A DNA stretch of 64,000 bases from Granulicella sp. L46 (GTDB lineage Bacteria > Acidobacteriota > Terriglobia > Terriglobales > Acidobacteriaceae). A model generated the notes under the pieces. It saw nothing but the letters and a program-made list of their open reading frames with translations, was not told where the DNA came from and made no database searches. The translations under genes were made by a program, and so were the position numbers. How positions within the stretch are numbered: the stretch's first letter is position 1; each line of letters starts with the position of its first letter. Below are positions 18,575 through 26,714 of the stretch, piece by piece. Location of the stretch: positions 1,396,557-1,460,556 of the forward strand of contig NZ_LMUT01000012.1 of NCBI RefSeq assembly GCF_009765785.1, given 5' to 3'.

Positions 18575-19219
18575 ATGTCAAAGGTTCGTGTCGCGGGGTT
18601 TGGTATTTCACTGGACGGTTTTGGAGCAGGCATCGAGCAGAGCCTGGAGTATCCGCTGGGTAAGCGAGGTCCGGAAATCTTCCAGTGGTTCTTCCCTACC
18701 AAAACATTCTGCACCATGGTCGGGAAGGAAGGCGGATCGACCGGCCTGGACGATACGTATGGACGGCGGTCGATGGAAAACTTTGGCGCGTTCATCCTTG
18801 GTCGCAACATGTTCGGTCCGGTGCGTGGCCCATGGCCGGACGACTCGTGGAAAGGATGGTGGGGGCCCAATCCGCCATACCATGCGCCCACCTTCGTTCT
18901 GACCCACTACCCGCGCGAGCCCCTCGTGATGGAAGGTGGAACGACCTTTTACTTCGTCACCAGCGGGATCGAAGAGGCACTGAGGCTCGCGAAACAAACA
19001 GCGGGCGACAAGGACGTCAAGATCGGAGGCGGTGTCTCCACTGTGCGGCAGTATCTGCAGGCAGGGTTCGTTGATTCCGTCCACCTGGCAGTTGCACCGG
19101 TTCTGCTCGGTCAAGGGGAGGCACTCCTCACCGGTCTTGATCTGCCGGCTATGGGATTCTCCGTAACAGAGCACGAGGCGACGGAACACGCGACCCACGT
19201 GGTACTCACGAGAAGCTAA
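18575..19219 (+). CDS. Second RibD/DHFR-like reductase family protein
   Basis: The 214-residue product has the family start VAGFGISLDGFGAG, the segment FILGRNMFG, and the cofactor-binding KDVKIGGGVSTVRQYLQAGFVDSVHL split over residues 145-172. AAGGAG precedes the ATG. It is only distantly similar to the neighbour at 17940, so the pair is unlikely to be a recent duplication. Base composition of the first 400 bases is slightly less C-rich at third positions than in neighbouring genes, which could reflect acquisition. Confidence 0.85.
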   Translation: MSKVRVAGFGISLDGFGAGIEQSLEYPLGKRGPEIFQWFFPTKTFCTMVGKEGGSTGLDDTYGRRSMENFGAFILGRNMFGPVRGPWPDDSWKGWWGPNPPYHAPTFVLTHYPREPLVMEGGTTFYFVTSGIEEALRLAKQTAGDKDVKIGGGVSTVRQYLQAGFVDSVHLAVAPVLLGQGEALLTGLDLPAMGFSVTEHEATEHATHVVLTRS

Positions 19220-19254
19220 ATGAAGAACCCTCGCTTTTTGTTAGCTGCCCGGCC

Positions 19255-19294
19255 GGGTGCCCATTCATGACAGCCCCATCGTCATGATTAGGGT
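19255..19294. repeat. GGGTGCCC-type palindromic repeat, copy 2
   Basis: GGGTGCCC (19255-19262) is followed by TCATGAC (19265-19271) and GTCATGA (19281-19287), then TTAGGGT. It lies 35 bases after the stop of the second reductase gene and directly before a GGTACCCC element. Confidence 0.65.
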
Positions 19295-19309
19295 CTGCAG
19301 CGGCCTCTA

Positions 19310-19420
19310 GGTACCCCAAGGCTTTAGCCTTGGGTCTCATAACGCCAGACCGAAGCTCCTTTCCTCGTTGCCGCAGGCCGGAGTGAAGCCGCAGGCGAAA
19401 CGACCAAATTGCTTTCCTCC
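19310..19420 (+). repeat. GGTACCCC element, long form, copy 1
   Basis: GGTACCCCAAGGCTTTAGCC continues as a stem-loop (CCAAGGC TTTA GCCTTGG), then GGTCTCATAACGC, then a 70-base tail containing CCGCAGGCCGGAGTGAAGCC. The tail is shared almost unchanged with the copy at 23822. It covers the region just upstream of pepA and creates a spurious N-terminal extension in that frame. Confidence 0.8.
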
Positions 19421-19507
19421 TGCTGCCCACACGAAGTGCCGCCACGCGAAGCCACGCGGTCCGTGCAGGACCCGCTGTCCGCATCGGACAGCGTTACCAT
19501 AGACAGT

Positions 19508-21031
19508 GTGACCACCACTCTGCTTCACCAGTCCCCCGCCGACGTCGCCACCCCACTCCTCGTAGTCTTCGTCACCGACACCGCAAGCCCCGCACCCGGA
19601 ATCAAAGACTCCCCCGCCGCCCCCACCCTCCTCACCACCAACGCCGCAATCCAAACCGCCGCGACCCCCTGGCTAACCTCCGGCGACTTCAAAGCCACCC
19701 TCGGCGAGACCTTCCTCCTCCCAGCCCCCACCGGCCTCAAGGCCCAGCGCCTCCTCCTCATCGGCCTCGGTAAGGCCGACAAACTCACCCCCCACGAGCT
19801 CCGCAAGGCCGCCGGCGTAGCCATCCGCTTCGCTCGCCCCCGCACTCTCCGAACCCTCGCCCTCACCCTCCCCGAACACCCACTCCTCCCACCCGGTCCG
19901 TGCATCCGCGCCATAGCCGAAGGCGCCATCCTCGCCGATTTCGACATCGACTTCTACCGCGCCGACCGCAAAGACCTAAGCATCGAAAGCCTTACCGTCC
20001 TAACCCCCACCCCCATCACCGACGCCCTCCAAACCGCCTTCAACGAAGGCGTCATCGTAGCCGAATCCCAGAACTTCGCCCGCACCCTCATCAACGAGCC
20101 CGGCAACATCCTCACCCCCACCGAGCTAGGCAAGCGCACCGCCGCCATGGCCGCCGAATTCAACCTCGCCTGCGAAGTCCACTCCATCGAGAAAATCCTC
20201 GAGCTAAAAATGGGAGCCTTCGCGTCCGTAACCCAAGGCTCCCCGCAACCCCCCGCCCTCATAGTCCTTCGCTACGAACCCCCAACCCCACCACCCGCCA
20301 ACGCGCCCGTCATCGGCCTAGTCGGCAAGGGCATCACCTTCGACACCGGCGGCATCTCCATCAAGCCCGCCGCCGACATGGACAAGATGAAATACGACAT
20401 GGCCGGCGCCGCCTCGATGATCGCCTCCATGCGAGCCATCGCCCAGCTCAAGCCCAACGTCCGTGTCCTCTGCGTAATCTGCTCCTGCGAGAACATGCCC
20501 GACGGCCACGCCTTCAAACCCGGCGACGTCGTCACCGCTATGTCCGGCAAGACCATCGAAATCATGAACACCGACGCCGAAGGCCGCCTCGTCCTCGCCG
20601 ACGGCCTCCACTACGCCCAAACCCTCGGCGCCACCCACCTCATCAACGCCGCCACCCTCACCGGCGCCATCGGTACCGCGCTAGGCCAAATCAACGCCGG
20701 ACTCTTCAGCAACAACGACGAGACCACGGGTAAGTTTTTCTCCGCTGCCTGGAACGCAGGCGAAAAGTTCTGGCAGATGCCTTGCACCGACGACTACCGC
20801 GACCAAATCAAATCCCAAATCGCCGACATCCTCAACAGCACCGGCAGCCGCTACGGCGGAGCGACCACCGCCGCCATGTTCCTAAAAGAATTCGTAGGCG
20901 ACACTCCCTGGATCCATCTCGACATAGCCGCCGTAACCTGGCTAGACGACGCCAAGCCCTGGCAATCCAAAGGCCCCAGCGGCGTAGCCATCCGCACCAT
21001 CACCGAATGGATCCGCTCCTACGCCAGCTAA
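19508..21031 (+). CDS. pepA: Leucyl aminopeptidase (M17, PepA)
   Basis: This cytoplasmic hexameric zinc/manganese aminopeptidase releases N-terminal residues from peptides. The M17 signature NTDAEGRLVLADGL is present, as are GKGITFDTGGISIKP and DMAGAASM, which provide the metal and substrate ligands. The open frame starts at 19409, but its first 33 codons come from a dispersed repeat, so the GTG at 19508 is the likelier start, giving 507 residues, the usual family length. The lipid kinase gene follows after 6 bases. Confidence 0.94.
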   Translation: MTTTLLHQSPADVATPLLVVFVTDTASPAPGIKDSPAAPTLLTTNAAIQTAATPWLTSGDFKATLGETFLLPAPTGLKAQRLLLIGLGKADKLTPHELRKAAGVAIRFARPRTLRTLALTLPEHPLLPPGPCIRAIAEGAILADFDIDFYRADRKDLSIESLTVLTPTPITDALQTAFNEGVIVAESQNFARTLINEPGNILTPTELGKRTAAMAAEFNLACEVHSIEKILELKMGAFASVTQGSPQPPALIVLRYEPPTPPPANAPVIGLVGKGITFDTGGISIKPAADMDKMKYDMAGAASMIASMRAIAQLKPNVRVLCVICSCENMPDGHAFKPGDVVTAMSGKTIEIMNTDAEGRLVLADGLHYAQTLGATHLINAATLTGAIGTALGQINAGLFSNNDETTGKFFSAAWNAGEKFWQMPCTDDYRDQIKSQIADILNSTGSRYGGATTAAMFLKEFVGDTPWIHLDIAAVTWLDDAKPWQSKGPSGVAIRTITEWIRSYAS

Positions 21032-21037
21032 CCCACC

Positions 21038-21979
21038 ATGCGCCGAGTCCTCCTGCTCTTCAATCCCGCATCAGGACGCCGCCGCACCAAACGCCTGCGC
21101 ACCATCGAACAAATCGCCCAAGCTCTTCGCACCCGCGGCATCGACGTCTCGACCCAACCCACCGAAGCCCCCGGCACCGCTGCCCGCCAGGCCTCCGAAG
21201 CATGCCTTCAGGGAATCGATACGATCTTCGCCTGTGGTGGCGACGGCACCATCCACGAAGTTCTTCAGGGGCTGATCTTTCATCCCGACGCCACGCTAGG
21301 CATCATCCCTCTAGGCAGCGCAAACGCACTTGCAAGACATCTGCGCCTTCCACTCGACCCAATCCGAGCAGCCCTGCAGCAGCTCGACTATCAGCCCCAA
21401 ACAATCCCGCTCGGCAAAGTTACTTTCGAAACGCCGACCAGCGAAGCTTCGCGATACTTCATCGTCATGGCAGGCGCAGGCCCCGACGGCACTCTCGTAT
21501 ACAAGATGCTGGCAAGCGGCAAACACAGCCTCGGCCGATTGATGTACTACCTGCGCGCAGCACTCCTCTTCTCCACGCATCACTTCTCGTCTTTCACCAT
21601 TACCCACACGCTTGCCGGCGCCCCAACCACACAGCAAGCCGTCAGCGCCATGTCGGTCCGCGTAGGAGATCTCGGCGGCCTTTTCAGCCCACTAATTCGC
21701 GGCGCCTCCATCGAGCATCCACACTTCACCCTGTCCATCGCTGCGGACCCAGCTCGCATCTCGCTACCCGCATGGTTCGCCCTGAGCTGGGCACATCTGC
21801 ACCGCTGGAACCGCTTTGTTCAAACAGTCCACGTAGACACCTATCATTGCGGCGCTGGCAAGACCGCACGCGTGCAAGTGCAGGCGGACGGAGAATGGCT
21901 CGGCACCACCCCAATGACCGTCACACTGGTACCGGACGCGGTGCGGATTCTCATGCCGATTGGAATCCGCCTAAACTAG
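21038..21979 (+). CDS. Diacylglycerol kinase-family lipid kinase (YegS/DagK-like)
   Basis: The 313-residue protein shows the DAGK catalytic signature: LLLFNPASGRR at the N-terminus, FACGGDGTIHEVLQGL (glycine-rich ATP site) and LGIIPLGSANALARHL, followed by a beta-sandwich domain ending QADGEWLG. It probably phosphorylates a lipid such as diacylglycerol or a sphingoid base at the membrane. It sits between pepA (6-base gap) and the sirtuin gene (3-base gap), so these three are likely one operon. Confidence 0.9.
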   Translation: MRRVLLLFNPASGRRRTKRLRTIEQIAQALRTRGIDVSTQPTEAPGTAARQASEACLQGIDTIFACGGDGTIHEVLQGLIFHPDATLGIIPLGSANALARHLRLPLDPIRAALQQLDYQPQTIPLGKVTFETPTSEASRYFIVMAGAGPDGTLVYKMLASGKHSLGRLMYYLRAALLFSTHHFSSFTITHTLAGAPTTQQAVSAMSVRVGDLGGLFSPLIRGASIEHPHFTLSIAADPARISLPAWFALSWAHLHRWNRFVQTVHVDTYHCGAGKTARVQVQADGEWLGTTPMTVTLVPDAVRILMPIGIRLN

Positions 21980-21982
21980 CTC

Positions 21983-22684
21983 ATGCCCTTCTCAGCCACT
22001 GACCGCCTCTTCGTCCTCACCGGCGCGGGCATCTCCGCCGAAAGCGGCCTCGCCACCTTCCGCGGATCCGGAGGCCTCTGGAACGGCCATCGCGTAGAAG
22101 ACGTCGCCACGCCCGAAGCCTGGCACGCCGACCCAACCCTCGTGTGGCGCTTCTACTCCATGCGCCGCCGCGACGCCCTCGCCGCCCAGCCCAACGCCGG
22201 CCACCTCGCCCTCGCCGAACTCGAACGCCAGATGCCCGGCCGCTTCTACCTCTGCACCCAGAACGTCGACGACCTCCACGAGCGCGCCGGCTCGCACCAC
22301 ATCCACCACATGCACGGCAGCCTTTTCCAATCCCGCTGCACCCGCTGCAACGCCCCCTTCCCCGACGCAGCCACCTACGAAACCACCCTCCCCACCTGCA
22401 AAGTCTGCGGCCACCCCGTCCGCCCGCACATCGTCTGGTTCGGCGAAATCCCCCTCGCCTTGGAAGAAATTTATGCCGAACTAGCTCGCGCCACCGCCCT
22501 CCTCGTCGTCGGAACCTCCGGCTCTGTCTACCCCGCCGCGGGCCTCGTCCACATCGCCAACCAGCGCGGCATCCGCACAATCTACGCCGGCCCTGAAGCC
22601 CCGCTAAACGCCGAAGCCTTCGACGAAATCCTCCTCGGCCCCGCCACCGAAGTCCTTCCCACCCTCGCCGCTTCCCTAAAATAA
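21983..22684 (+). CDS. cobB: NAD-dependent protein deacylase (sirtuin, CobB type)
   Basis: The 233-residue sirtuin has LTGAGISAESGLATFR (NAD site), TQNVDDLHERAG with HHMHGS (catalytic His), four zinc cysteines in RCTRCNAPF and PTCKVCG, and GTSGSVYPAAG. FYSMRR in the small domain fits the YxxR pocket of class III sirtuins, so desuccinylation as well as deacetylation is plausible. It starts three bases after the lipid kinase stop. Confidence 0.93.
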   Translation: MPFSATDRLFVLTGAGISAESGLATFRGSGGLWNGHRVEDVATPEAWHADPTLVWRFYSMRRRDALAAQPNAGHLALAELERQMPGRFYLCTQNVDDLHERAGSHHIHHMHGSLFQSRCTRCNAPFPDAATYETTLPTCKVCGHPVRPHIVWFGEIPLALEEIYAELARATALLVVGTSGSVYPAAGLVHIANQRGIRTIYAGPEAPLNAEAFDEILLGPATEVLPTLAASLK

Positions 22685-22733
22685 TCTGATCCGTCTTCCT
22701 TCGCCGAGCACTCAAAGAGTCATTGAGCTCACC

Positions 22734-23081
22734 ATGAATATTCAAATCAAACGCGTTTACGAAGAGCCCACCCCCAACGACGGAACGCGCATCCTCGTCG
22801 ACCGCCTTTGGCCGCGAGGCCTTACGAAGGAGAAAGCCAAGGTCGATCTCTGGCTAAAGGATGTCGCCCCCAGCACCGACCTGCGCAAGTGGTTTGCCCA
22901 CGATCCCGCTCGATGGACAGAATTCCAGACGCGCTATCGCGAGGAACTCAAGCACAACCCTGAGCCCCTCTCGCTCCTGAAAGAAGCAGCCGCCAAGGGA
23001 CCGGCAACATTAATCTACGGCGCCCGCGACCAGCAGCACAACGAAGCCGTAGTCTTGCAAAAACTCCTGAAGTCGAAATGA
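22734..23081 (+). CDS. DUF488 family protein
   Basis: The 115-residue protein carries the DUF488 hallmarks VYEEPTPNDGTRILVDRLWPRG, LWLKDVAPSTDLRKWF and LIYGARDQQHNEAVVL. The family is common in bacteria and has no firmly established biochemical role. It lies 22 bases upstream of the DNA glycosylase gene on the same strand. Confidence 0.9.
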   Translation: MNIQIKRVYEEPTPNDGTRILVDRLWPRGLTKEKAKVDLWLKDVAPSTDLRKWFAHDPARWTEFQTRYREELKHNPEPLSLLKEAAAKGPATLIYGARDQQHNEAVVLQKLLKSK

Positions 23082-23102
23082 ATTCGCCCTTATTCCCTGC
23101 CT

Positions 23103-23717
23103 ATGCCCACCCTCCTTCCGCGTAGCTTCTATCTCGATTCACCCGACATCGTCGCACGCAACCTGCTAGGCAAGCTCATCACCCGCAATCTCAACGGCGA
23201 GCGCCTCACCGGACGCATCACGGAAATCGAAGCCTACCTCGGCCTCTCCGATCCCGCCTCCCACTCCTTCATCGGCAAGACAGCGCGCAACGCAGTCCTC
23301 TTCGGGCCGCCCGGTTTCTCCTACGTCTATTTCATCTACGGAATGCACTACTGTCTGAACTTCTCATGCCAACCGGAAGGCGAACCCGGCGGCGTGCTCA
23401 TCCGCGCCCTTCAACCCGTCGCAGGCCTCGACACGATGGCCCGCCTTCGCGGACTCGCCTCTCCCGTAAAACCAAAGCTCCTCTGCTCCGGCCCCGGCCG
23501 TCTCTGCGAGGCATTAGGAATCACCCTCGCCGAAAATGGCCTCGACGTCACCCGCGCCAAATCGCCCCTGCGCGTCCTCGACGACGGCTTTCGCCCCACC
23601 TCCATCACCGCCACCCCCCGCATAGGCATTAGCAAGGCAGTCGACATGCCCCTCCGCTTTCTCATGACCGCGCCGGACCCGGGTGCCCTATCTTCGCGAC
23701 GGTCCCATCGTCACTAA
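23103..23717 (+). CDS. DNA-3-methyladenine (alkyladenine) glycosylase, MPG type
   Basis: This base-excision repair enzyme removes alkylated and deaminated purines. The 204-residue protein has LARNLLGK-type LGKLITRN, EIEAYLGLSDPASHS (catalytic Glu), VLFGPPGFSYVYFIYGMHYC (intercalating loop) and GPGRLCEALGI. The last dozen residues (GALSSRRSHRH) are encoded by a dispersed palindromic repeat that starts at 23681, so the natural C-terminus has been replaced or extended by repeat DNA. Confidence 0.93.
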   Translation: MPTLLPRSFYLDSPDIVARNLLGKLITRNLNGERLTGRITEIEAYLGLSDPASHSFIGKTARNAVLFGPPGFSYVYFIYGMHYCLNFSCQPEGEPGGVLIRALQPVAGLDTMARLRGLASPVKPKLLCSGPGRLCEALGITLAENGLDVTRAKSPLRVLDDGFRPTSITATPRIGISKAVDMPLRFLMTAPDPGALSSRRSHRH

Positions 23718-23725
23718 AGTGGGCA
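23681..23725. repeat. GGGTGCCC-type palindromic repeat, copy 3 (overlaps glycosylase stop)
   Basis: GGGTGCCC at 23681 is followed by TATCTTCGCGACGGTCCCAT and the closing GTGGGCA at 23719. The stop codon of the alkyladenine glycosylase (TAA at 23715) is inside it. Confidence 0.65.
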
Positions 23726-23821
23726 TCGCGCGCCAGCGCGACCGCTCCCGCCCCTGTCCAAACTCATCTTCACGACGGCCTCAAGGCTCGCATGGGAGGG
23801 CAGCCCCGCAGTGAGCTTCTA

Positions 23822-23932
23822 GGTACCCCAAGGCTTCAGCCTTGGGTCTCATAACGCTGGGCCGAAGGCCCTTCCTCGCTGCCGCAGGCCGGAGTGAAGC
23901 CGCAGGCGTAGCGACTAAATTGCATTCCTCCA
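23822..23932 (+). repeat. GGTACCCC element, long form, copy 2
   Basis: GGTACCCCAAGGCTTCAGCC begins a stem-loop, followed by GGTCTCATAACGC and the tail CCGCAGGCCGGAGTGAAGCC, GCAGGCG and ACTAAATTGC. It matches the copy at 19310 nearly base for base over about 110 bases. Confidence 0.8.
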
Positions 23933-23957
23933 CCTCGCCACAAATCAACTCGCCGCC

Positions 23958-24076
23958 AAAACGTGTCAAGCCCCCTCCGACCCCTAAAACCGCCAAACCC
24001 CGCATAAACACTGGCGATTAAATCTTCAAAAACTTGGCATAGTTACCCTATCCAACTCGCTACAATAGAAGTAGAC
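23958..24076 (+). repeat. Leader block of the Cys/His-peptide module, copy A
   Basis: Conserved blocks are TGTCAAGCCCC, AACACTGGCGA, TGGCATAGTTACCC and GCTACAATAGAAGTAGA. The same blocks in the same order occur at 54039-54158. The last two blocks keep a constant distance, suggesting a promoter or other functional leader. Confidence 0.75.
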
Positions 24077-24239
24077 CCAAATCCACTCACAGCCCAGCAC
24101 CCTCGCAAGGACAGCCACGCGAAGCCCTTCGCCGTCCGCGCAGGACCCGGGCTTTCGCATTTAACGCGGAAACGGCCAAATCCGACCGATTCCCCTCAAC
24201 ACCGTGCGCCCAAAAAGTATCCGGGGGGAGCCCCCACCC

Positions 24240-24437
24240 ATGACAACCATCCCAGCACCCACCTGCCACCATCTCTTCCCCGACCACCACCGCTGCGGCT
24301 CTCCCGCCCTCCGCAACGAACCCTTCTGTTACTTCCACCACCCCGAGCGCAAACCAACGCGCGCACCCCGGCGCATCTACCGTGGTCTACCCTCGCCCTC
24401 AAGCTCCCTGAATGCACCACTTACAGCCTCTCTCTAG
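24240..24437 (+). CDS. Possible small Cys/His (CCCH) peptide
   Basis: The 65-residue frame reads MTTIPAPTCHHLFPDHHRCG and continues SPALRNEPFCYFHHPERKP. The pattern C9-x9-C19-x10-C30-x2-H33 could bind zinc. GGGGGGAG lies 10 bases before the ATG. After residue 45 the sequence looks random, so the gene may be a truncated member of a family of small acidobacterial proteins. That family link is from memory and unverified. It lies inside the repeat module starting at 23958. Confidence 0.45.
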   Translation: MTTIPAPTCHHLFPDHHRCGSPALRNEPFCYFHHPERKPTRAPRRIYRGLPSPSSSLNAPLTASL

Positions 24438-24440
24438 CCC

Positions 24441-24641
24441 ATTCAGATACTTTGGCAACTAACCCCAACCCCCTGAGTACTTTGCGCGAAAAGTCCCGCA
24501 GGCCGAGACCTTGGCCCTTTATCCCCAAGCCTCTCAACACTTTGCGGGCAGAAGCGTGGCGCAGACTTTACTCCCTAACATCAAGCCGCTGAAGCCTTTA
24601 GCCAAAAAGTAGTACAGGAGGGTCTGGGGGGAGGGGGGCCC
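24441..24641 (+). repeat. Degenerate ~30-bp ACTTTGCG array with G-rich end
   Basis: ACTTTG-like words occur at 24447, 24477, 24537, 24563 and 24593, that is, mostly multiples of about 30 bases, with related flanks (CTGAGTACTTTGCGCGAAAA, CTCAACACTTTGCGGG, CTGAAGCCTTTAGCC). The array ends in AAAAAGTAG and then GGGGGGAGGGGGGCCCCC at 24624-24641. Confidence 0.55.
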
Positions 24642-24646
24642 CCACC

Positions 24647-26647
24647 CTACATCGCGCTGGGCACCACAATCCCCAACCACCCCAGCACCCGAACCAACTC
24701 CCGCCGAGCCACCGCCGCGGTCGCCAGTAGCAGCATCTTCCGAGCCTCATCGGTCTCAGTCAAAATGTGATGCCGGTGATAAAAGTTATTGAACTGCTGT
24801 GCCAGCGCAAACGCATACCGCGCCAGCATAGCCGGCTCCGCCGCCGCGATCGCCTGCTCCAGCACCAGCGACAGCCGCGACGCCGTCAGCCAAACCTCCC
24901 ACACACTCGTCCCCTCATCACCGACGAGCATCTCTGCCAAATCCAAATCAGCGACAGCCGCCATCGCGGCTTCTTCGCTCACACCAGCCTTACGAAAAAT
25001 ATTCGCCGCCCGCACAGCAGCATACTGCGCATACGGCCCCGTCTCTCCATCGAACGCCAGCGCATCCTGGTAGTCGAACGCGATCACCGTATTGCGCGTA
25101 AACCGCAGCAGGAAAAACCGCAGCGCGCCCACACCAATCGCCTCAGCAATCTGCGCACGCTCGGCTTCCTCCAACTCCGGATGCCGCGCTTCCACTTCCT
25201 TTCGCGCAGCCGCAATCATGCGATCGATCAAATCATCGGCCTTCACGCCGAAGCCCTTGCGTCCGCTCACCTCAATAAAATTCTTAGCCTTATCTTCATC
25301 GCTCAGCACATAGCCAAGATCTTCCGCAGTCCGCGCAGTCAGCCCCACAAACGCATAGTTCAAATGCGTGTACCGATCGCTCTCATCGACATAACTCAGC
25401 GCCCGCAACGACTCCTTCACCTGCGTCTGAGGATCATCCTGTCGCGAATCGATCACGTTATAAATCGCGTCCGCATGCCCGAAGCTCGGATGAGGATCTT
25501 CACCATGCGTAGTCGAAATCCAGCAAGTATGTGTCGCATACTCGCGAAATTTCGCATACCCAAAATCTTTCCCCAGCAGCCCATACTTCCAAAGGTGATA
25601 CGCAATGTCCTTCCCCACATACGTCACGGTCCCATTCGACCGCACAATAATCTTCGCGTCCTCGTCTGGTCCACTCTCCGACAACTCAACACCAGCAGCC
25701 GCCGAGATCGCCCGCCGCATCACCCAGCAACCCTTGTTCTTCCCTTCCGTCTCGAGATACAGCACACCGCGCTCCACCATCAGCGCGCGCGCAGTCTCCC
25801 AGAAGTGTAAGTGCAGAATCTCGCTCTCGCGCGGCAGAAAGTCATACTCAATCCCCAACCGCTCCATCGTCTCCAAATGCCGCCGCAGCACACCAGTAGC
25901 GATCAGCTCCGCGATCTCTGCCTTCTCATTTCCACCAGCCTCAATCGCATGCAGTGTATCCAACCGCAGCTGCCGACGCTCCCCCACGCGCGGCGCATCC
26001 GCCTCATACCACTGCGAAACCTCCGCATACAGATCCCAGCATGCATAATCCAACCGCTTGCCCGCGGCCTGCAACTCCGCCATCCACGCGCGCACATCCG
26101 CCAACGACATACCCTGCAACTCCGTCATCGCCACCACAATATCGGCCACCTGCACGCCAGTGTTGTCGATGTAGTTCTGCACGCCGGTATCCCAACCAGC
26201 CTTGTACTCATCCTTCTTCAGCATCCGCGCAAAGCTGTCGCCCAGGATCGCGTTCCGCAGATGCCCTACATGCGCAGCCTTGTTGGGATTGATACTCGTA
26301 TGCTCGACCAGCCGAAACCCACCGCCGCCCACCGCCGCATGTTCATCCGCCGCCATGCGCTTCACCATCGCCGCGCGATCCAGCTTCACATTCAAATAAC
26401 CCGCGCCGGCAATCTCCACCGCAGCCACACCGGGAGTTGCGGCCAACTCCGCCTGCAACTCCTGTGCAATCGCACGCGGAGCCTTCTTCAGCCGCTTCGC
26501 CAACTCGAAAGCAACCGGAAGCGCCATCTCTCCAAACTCAATCTTCGGCGGCAACTCGACCGCAAGATTCGCCAGCGAAATCTCGTAGCGCTCCATCAAC
26601 AGCGCCTCGATCCGTGCCTGCAACTGCAATTGCAATGTTCTATACAT
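24647..26647 (-). CDS. argS: Arginyl-tRNA synthetase
   Basis: This class I synthetase charges tRNA-Arg. The 666-residue protein has an N-terminal additional domain with LAVELPPKIEFGEMALP, the HIGH-type motif HVGH in NPNKAAHVGHLRNAILGD, and the C-terminal anticodon-binding helical bundle ending FALAQQFNNFYHRHHIL. It is longer than the E. coli enzyme (577), partly through an insertion around residues 190-250. Its 3' end directly touches the G-rich end of the repeat module on the opposite strand. Confidence 0.96.
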   Translation of the reverse strand: MYRTLQLQLQARIEALLMERYEISLANLAVELPPKIEFGEMALPVAFELAKRLKKAPRAIAQELQAELAATPGVAAVEIAGAGYLNVKLDRAAMVKRMAADEHAAVGGGGFRLVEHTSINPNKAAHVGHLRNAILGDSFARMLKKDEYKAGWDTGVQNYIDNTGVQVADIVVAMTELQGMSLADVRAWMAELQAAGKRLDYACWDLYAEVSQWYEADAPRVGERRQLRLDTLHAIEAGGNEKAEIAELIATGVLRRHLETMERLGIEYDFLPRESEILHLHFWETARALMVERGVLYLETEGKNKGCWVMRRAISAAAGVELSESGPDEDAKIIVRSNGTVTYVGKDIAYHLWKYGLLGKDFGYAKFREYATHTCWISTTHGEDPHPSFGHADAIYNVIDSRQDDPQTQVKESLRALSYVDESDRYTHLNYAFVGLTARTAEDLGYVLSDEDKAKNFIEVSGRKGFGVKADDLIDRMIAAARKEVEARHPELEEAERAQIAEAIGVGALRFFLLRFTRNTVIAFDYQDALAFDGETGPYAQYAAVRAANIFRKAGVSEEAAMAAVADLDLAEMLVGDEGTSVWEVWLTASRLSLVLEQAIAAAEPAMLARYAFALAQQFNNFYHRHHILTETDEARKMLLLATAAVARRELVRVLGWLGIVVPSAM

Positions 26648-26714
26648 GATTGTCTTTCTGAACCTTTAGCTAAACGTCCAAGCATCGCAACGCAGAAACT
26701 GCACACCCAAAGCG

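Larger units (their letters stand above)
23718..24646. other. Repeat island between the glycosylase gene and argS
   Basis: This 929-base stretch is almost wholly repeat-derived: the end of a GGGTGCCC palindrome, a long-form GGTACCCC element (23822-23932), a 120-base leader shared with 54039, a possible 65-codon ORF, a periodic ACTTTGCG array and a G-rich end that touches the argS stop codon. No conventional gene is visible apart from the small ORF. Confidence 0.7.

Noticed and set aside
19900..20733. A 277-codon Arg-rich frame within pepA
   Set aside because: It is a shifted-frame shadow of pepA; the M17 signature is in the other frame.
22017..22745. A 242-codon minus-strand frame antisense to the sirtuin gene
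   Set aside because: Almost entirely Arg/Gly, no start signal and no family resemblance.
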